From positions 2,744,344 through 2,808,343 of the forward strand of contig NW_006767434.1 of the NCBI RefSeq assembly GCF_000264995.1: 64,000 bases of DNA, in the 5' to 3' direction. Within the stretch, counting starts at the first letter, position 1. Every line of letters begins with the position of its first letter. This document shows, piece by piece, positions 58,463 to 64,000 of this stretch. The DNA comes from Punctularia strigosozonata HHB-11173 SS5. Lineage: Eukaryota > Basidiomycota > Agaricomycetes > Corticiales > Punctulariaceae. The notes beneath the pieces were generated by a model, which did no database searches, was not told the origin of the DNA, and was given only the letters and a program-made list of their open reading frames with translations. A program made the position numbers and the translations under genes.

Positions 58463-61412
58463 CTACATCCGCCGAGCTATCCGTGGACGTGCCGAGGTCA
58501 CCAGATGCGGGCTATCGAGGCAAGACAACGTGGGGAGGATGGGCCGTAGGCCCACAGAGACCTGCGCACGGACGCTATCGCGCAATTCGCGGCCTCGGTC
58601 CCAGTCCATGGCCTGATCGCCGCGGTATTCGACCGTGCTGGACGACGCCGCGAGGCCTGCGGTGCCAAAAAGAACCTTGTCTCGCGGTCCGCCTTCGTTC
58701 ATAGACCCTGAGTAACAAGGCGGGTGTTGCTGTGGCGAGAGTCTCCGACGGAGCGGCTGAAGAGGATTGTTTCCGGCCGCACGACGCAAGTTCTCCGTAA
58801 GGCTTTTCCGTCGTTCTGCTGTAGCGCGTCTCCGCTCTCTTCGTGCCCGGTTGCCCTCACTAGAGGGTAATGAGGTGGCTGGTAGAGAGATAGAAGGAGC
58901 GTCTGCGCATCCGCTCTTCTGCTCGTCAGACGAGGGTCTAAGGCGGATCATGGGGATTTCTGGTGATACGCTCAGGAGGCGTCCTGGCTGTAGGTCTGAG
59001 GCCCGAGGAGTTGAATCGAAGCGAGTGTCCCATGGACGGCGACGCTTGCAGGTAGGCGAGGGCGAACCACTGCTGAAGGCACGTTTAGCGGGTGTATGGG
59101 GTTGACTCGGTATATTGTTCAGGTCCACGAAAGGGGTTTCGTGACGTATGCGACGGGGCACGGAAGTGCGGCGTTCCGTGCCGTCTTTGAGAAGAGCAAC
59201 GCGTTGTGGGGTCCTAGTTGGAAGAGCGGAACGCATGGGTGACCGACAAGCAGGAATGGTTTTCGGCGTTTTGTCGTCGTTGAACCTACAATGTCGCAGT
59301 GTTGATGGACCGGGATCGCCCAAAGGGCTGGTGAGTGGAGTAGGTGGTAGCCGTCGTGAGCCGTCATGCCTGAGATTTGAAGCTGTTTCTGACACGATCC
59401 CCTTGAAGCACTGCTCCTGCATCTCGTGGGGGTGGTCGTCAACGTCCATGGCCGGCGAGGGCGGAGAATCAGCTGCAGCCTTGGACACCTGTGATGATGG
59501 CTGGGGAGAGCGTATTGGATCGTCGGAGTCAACGCCAGCCAGTGCAGCGAAGAGCTTATGCGCCGTCCTCCCTCTTTCATCATCGTCCTCCGTCTCCTCG
59601 TCGCTATCCGCGGCGATCGCCATGCCTCTTCCCGCCTTTTTCTCTCCGCCGTCCTCGCCTGCGACGACCGTCTCCTCGACGTCTAGCTCGGGCATGCGAC
59701 CCAACACCTCCTCCACAACGACTTTGGCACGGCCATCGAGAGTGTGCCGCATTTGCTCCAAGCGCTTGCGTACACCTGATTGTTCGGCCCAAACCGCCGC
59801 ATGATCATCCGCATCCGCGCCTTCCAAATTCTTCAAGGCAGCATCGACACCTTCACTGGAATCCACCTTGATGTCAAAGCCATTCCGCTCAAACCACGGA
59901 AAATCTACGACGTCTTCGTCCGACGGCAATCGTGCGGTTGGGGATAAACACGGCGCGAAGGCGTGATTGGCATAAGCCCAGTCCAGTCCGTGCAGCGCCG
60001 GGACGAGGGTATTCGGAACAACCTGGCGAGGACGGAACATAGAGACGAACTGCTTCAGTTCCGGTAGCGGCGAATGCCGTGACAGCGGCACGAGCTACAA
60101 TACCTGACCATTAGTGATGGTAACATGACAAGCAAGCAAAACCCGAACCAGGATGTTCACGACTTTCCCATTCCTCAGCTGCTTTTTCACGGTCTGCCGG
60201 TAAGTATTCCAACTCTCAGATCCCATAGTGACAGGGTTTATGTATACAATTCTACCGTTGTTTTCCCGTGCTTCCTGGGCAAACATATCGTCGATGGGAG
60301 AGCATTGCGCAAACCGTTCGCATGCGTGAAATCGCGTCGATTTCGCGTCACGAGTGATGATAGCGCGCATAAATGGGTCTGAGATATGCGAGAATACGCT
60401 ATGCTTGTATCGGTCGACGTGAATCTGAAGGACGATGGGTAAGAACCATATAAGGCGCATATAACCTGAACGTACCTTCGAGTCGAAGGCATGAGCTATA
60501 CCCTTCAGGATGTCTTCGTAGCCCCAGGTCCACGTGTTGAGGAAGAAGAGCGTCTCAGGAGGAAAGAGCTGCACCAGCTCAACCAGACCGAAGGTAGCAA
60601 CATCCTACGATTTACGTTCGAACAATGCTTCGGGAGGAGGGCACTCGCTTACCTTGGGGGGAACATTGAGGTTGGAGAAGAGACAGGCCGTATCCAGATA
60701 CACCGCATCAAGTGTTTTCCTGACACCACCATGACCATCGGGGGTGGTGATCGACTGAGGTACGATATAGCGGAGCAAGAATGGATTGCGCTTCAACCCT
60801 TCGAGGAAGTAGGGTTCAGCGCGGAAGTCTCCGGTGTGTAACACAGCGCCTTTTGAACCTTCAACGAGGAACCTGCCCAAGTTGTCAGTACCGCGGACTG
60901 AGCTCTGGCAGTACACTCACATGACCGCGCCAGGACAATGGTTCGCGTCAATGAGGGTGATGACGACCGATTCCGAATTGTAGAGCTCTATGGCCGTAGG
61001 GGTGTGCAACGGGATTGCTCTCTGGATAGACGTCGGTTTGGAGGCTGTTATTCGGGGGATGCAGACACACCAGAAGGTCCCGCGATCCGTGATGGAACGT
61101 CGTTCCATCGAGGTGCTTGCGTGGTTCGACCTTCAAGTGCGCGAAGGCTCTTATCTTCTCAGCACGCATCTCCGTTTCGTATAAATTGCGCTCCGCGTAC
61201 ACCTCATATCGAAGAAGCATTTCCTTGGCATCTGGAGAGCATATGATCGTAGCTGCGAACGACTTGGCAGACAGACCGGTGATATGGTCGGAGTGAGTAT
61301 GGGTAAGGAGATGGAGCGCAGGGACGGTTTCGATGGTTGCGTTTGAGGCGAAAGCGTCCACTCGAATGGAGTACGGCAGAACAAAGGAATTGTAAGGTGT
61401 CCCAGGAGGCAT
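58463..61412 (-). CDS. DNA repair metallo-beta-lactamase nuclease (Artemis/SNM1-PSO2 family)
   Basis: Beta-CASP metallo-beta-lactamase nuclease for crosslink or double-strand-break repair. Start ATG 61412 (MPPGTPYNSFVLPYSIRVD), stop 58463, about seven exons. The metal-binding motifs are all present: LLTHTHSDHITGL (HxHxDH), DANHCPGAVM, LHTGDFRAE and AVYLDTACLF. Then HVDRYKHSVFSHISDPFMRA leads to the DRMBL end, LLVPLSRHSPLPELKQFVSM with FRPRQVVPNTLVPALHGLDW. The last exon (60091 down) adds about 480 residues of acidic and Ser/Pro/Arg-rich sequence without known domain. The short N-terminus before the nuclease fold is more like Artemis than like Pso2, which has a long leader and zinc finger. No break is seen. 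Confidence 0.88.
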
Positions 61413-64000
61413 GTTGAGTGCCTGCGAAGCTTGTCGTCTTGATGCACGCTATGGGGCGAAGCGTCGATGCTGCGCAACGTCGCCGTGGCGAGAGGCTTTG
61501 CTCCGTTCGAGTTGATGCAGGCAAGGAACAATATCTAGATTTCTGCGTCACTCGGCCACAAGATTGGATTCAAGAGGCGAAAATGAGAGACAACGTCAGG
61601 GATCTGAACATGTTTTCCGCCACCAGCCCACCCTAATTCACTCACGTGGCGAGTAATACTAAATATGCGTGGGAGTTGATCGAAAGGGTTCGTCACGAAT
61701 CACCCTCCTTATCAATGTCCAGGGTAGATGATTGTCCGCGAGCCTGACTTGCAACTCATCTTCCCCAGCGCGTTGGGAGAACACGATTGATGTATATTTG
61801 CTTTCTCTATCCAGAATACATCGCGGCGATGGGTACTTTGCGGAGCGAAATACTTACGCCACAGAAGACCGCAACGGCCCCGAACTCGTATCCTCATCTG
61901 ATGGAAATCAGTTTTGAGCTATTTTGTAGGGAAACTGTATTGAATCGCGTGTCCGCGGTTGCATACCGGCGAGAAACAAGAAACTTTGATCGGCAATGTC
62001 AGTGGCGTAATTGCTGCCTATTACTGTGCGCCTCGAGCTAAGTACACTCATTGACCGCCATTGGTCTCGGTATGTGCATGTTGCATAGTTCGATGTGACA
62101 AGACCCCGGAGGGGGTGCAGATTCTAGGCATCTTTGCAACGCGCGCACACGGCGCTCCATGAAATGGTCGGACTGGCCGACCTACGTCCACTTGGCCTGA
62201 CGGTCACATCATGTTCCGGTTCTGATAGACGAATGGAGAATGTTAGTTCGCGGCCTCTAGGAATACTGTCGTACGGTAGGTGGACATACTGTCGTGATAT
62301 CATCGTTCACATCGACGCAATTGTATCCACGGGACGAGAGCATTCTGCGTCGCTAATTGCACATACCCCTGGAGGGAGCGGAGGGACTGGACCGCCGCAA
62401 ATTCGTCCTCCAGAGTATGACCATGTTCGAGCTGACAATCATTGGCTCTTATTACCTGCTCGCCCGCGGCAGCACGGAAAAGATCTGCCTTCGCTACTTT
62501 CCATTGTAGCGAATATAATCATTTTGTCACTCAAACGCGACGGCTGGGAGCGGACGAGAACTGGGTGGCTTACCAAAATTGGTTTAAATTGTTGCAAGAA
62601 TTGAGAGCGAGCATCGGAACAAGTACCTCGGGAAAACGAGGTCCCTGTCTCGCAGTGAAGCCGGGAACACATGAGATACTTCTTGGGCTACACAGCACCC
62701 ATGACAGGCTCCATCGATGTATAGATCTGAAATGGTATCAGTAAGCTAATGTGGATGCATGAGTGATGTGCAAGGTACGCACAGGATATACCGCAATGCC
62801 CTCGTCTCTATACGCGGTGATACTTCATCATGCCTGGGTCAGAAATAGAGTGAATGTATGTCGCATCGTTTAAGGACGTTGTTCGGGGTGCCAAATAAGA
62901 CAGTACCGTCAGGCAAACATTCTGATGCAACTAAATCAAGTACCGGCGATTTGATGACCCCGGAGGCACTCGCGAGCCCCCGCCATTGGATGTCGGAGGT
63001 GTCGATTAGATCGCAACTTCGCGTCGGTCCGCCGATCAATGTAGGCGTCATATCCCGGGCAGACCGTGATGTTTCTGCGAAATCTGGTCAGGCATACAGA
63101 GCCGATGCATATCCCTTAAAAGGCGGAACGTGCTATACGGCGTTTCAGCAAGGGGTTTCTACTACACCAGCATACATGTTGCATGAATGTACTCCCCGGA
63201 TCCAGGTTATCGTGTCATGGCGTGGTGTAGCAATACTATCCACACGTCTATACTTGAACTATGTTCATCAAGGTTGGGAACGTTGGTTCAATTCAGTGTA
63301 AAAGCCACATACGCAGTTGTCGCTGATAACATCACCCAAATTTGTTCATGCATTCCACGACGTCCTGAAAGGCCCATAGTTTCGGGTACACTAGAACAGA
63401 TACTCATGATATGTGTGGAGAGAAGGCATCGCATGACACCAGGGCCACGGTGCGGACGCAATTGAACTTCGTATTGAGGGTCTCCGAGACAGTATGTACG
63501 AGCTTCCGCGGACTGAATCCTCTGGGGTCCCGGGATGACACTGCAGCAATGAGCTGAGATTGTATGCAGGAAGTTCTCGGTATCGAGTTACATAGATCGG
63601 AGCCGACCAGCAGAACGTTTTGTGGAAAAAAGGTAGGCGATACCAGTGTCCCCAAAAAGAGTTGACACTGACAGAAAGAGCAAGTCGCGTGGCGCCATCA
63701 CGCCACGAGTGCGCGCACCGGAGCGGAGGTCACGTGCGGCGGTGCCAGTTTCTTGGTCGCTTCGCTGGCTACTGAGGAGAGTCCCCCCGAGCCGTTTTTT
63801 CGTCCTACCCACCTCACCCTCCTAGTAATGAGACTATCCTTATACCGGCACTTGTGTGTCTACAACGACATTGCATTCCTCCTTTCCAATCAAGTTAAGC
63901 TACGCGCGCCTGGGTAACCAGGCGCCCTGAGGCGCGACTAGAGTCGAGAACGGTTAACTTCCTGAGTGAGCTCGCCGAGTAGGCCGAGCGGGCGAGTCGT
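61413..64000. other. Gene-poor right end, nothing recognised
   Basis: About 2.6 kb with only short or unremarkable frames (62134-62604, 62858-63301 plus; 63051-62839, 63812-63588 minus). None carries a motif I know. The last 100 bases are G+C-rich with a strong hairpin (63906-63925), reported separately. Confidence 0.5.
63906..63925. repeat. Perfect 8-bp stem inverted repeat (hairpin)
   Basis: GCGCCTGG, a GTAA loop, then CCAGGCGC. The stem is perfect and G+C-rich. It could be a transcription-end hairpin, a chance palindrome or part of a mobile-element end; see findings. Confidence 0.6.

Noticed and set aside
1-64000. tRNA genes, rRNA, CRISPR arrays, retroelements and virus-like elements
   Set aside because: No T-loop consensus in a cloverleaf setting, no repeat-spacer array, and no reverse transcriptase, integrase or capsid motif was seen in any frame.

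Overview
The window is nuclear DNA of a filamentous basidiomycete, most likely an agaricomycete. The evidence is the gene content (HAM1-like protein, fungal Zn2Cys6 factor, fungal-type P450, BBE-type oxidase), roughly one gene per 2.5 kb, and very many GT-AG introns of about 45-65 bases. It holds 24 gene models I can support. All coordinates of spliced genes were worked out by eye from reading frame, splice signals and family knowledge, so exon borders are predictions. I recognised no tRNA, rRNA, CRISPR array, retroelement or virus-like element.

Left part (1-10.4 kb): the 5' end of the DNA repair gene RAD4/XPC leaves the window on the left. Then come a nuclear protein with a linker-histone (H15) domain, a type II membrane nucleotide pyrophosphatase/phosphodiesterase (ENPP type), a small unknown gene, the ER-Golgi SNARE BET1 and a mitochondrial-type LYR-motif protein.

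Middle left (10.6-23.8 kb): five genes lie in a row on the minus strand: a secreted berberine-bridge-type FAD oxidase, a DHA1 drug/H+ antiporter, a JEN1-like monocarboxylate transporter, a cytochrome P450 and an O-methyltransferase. Together they look like a small metabolic (possibly specialised-metabolite) cluster with no core synthase in view. Next is a head-to-head pair of paralogous seven-helix membrane proteins (25.4-30.2 kb), about 2.1 kb apart.

Middle right (30.6-45.4 kb): another membrane protein and a secreted acidic Ser/Thr-rich protein share a divergent promoter. Then come an unusual E2 ubiquitin-conjugating enzyme whose tail carries three SUMO-interaction-like motifs, the ribosome biogenesis factor UTP22, the Golgi protein YIF1 and a long HAM1-like protein.

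Right part (46.5-64 kb): an arrestin-like trafficking adaptor with a terminal PPAY motif, a Zn2Cys6 transcription factor, a secreted DAO-type FAD oxidoreductase, the class I histone deacetylase RPD3 and an Artemis/SNM1-type DNA repair nuclease. Two stretches, 50.3-53.3 kb and 61.4-64.0 kb, hold no gene I can defend.

The most notable points are the E2-SIM fusion, 14-23-base micro-exons that encode catalytic or cofactor-binding motifs in four different enzymes, the five-gene minus-strand cluster, and the divergent membrane-protein pair.
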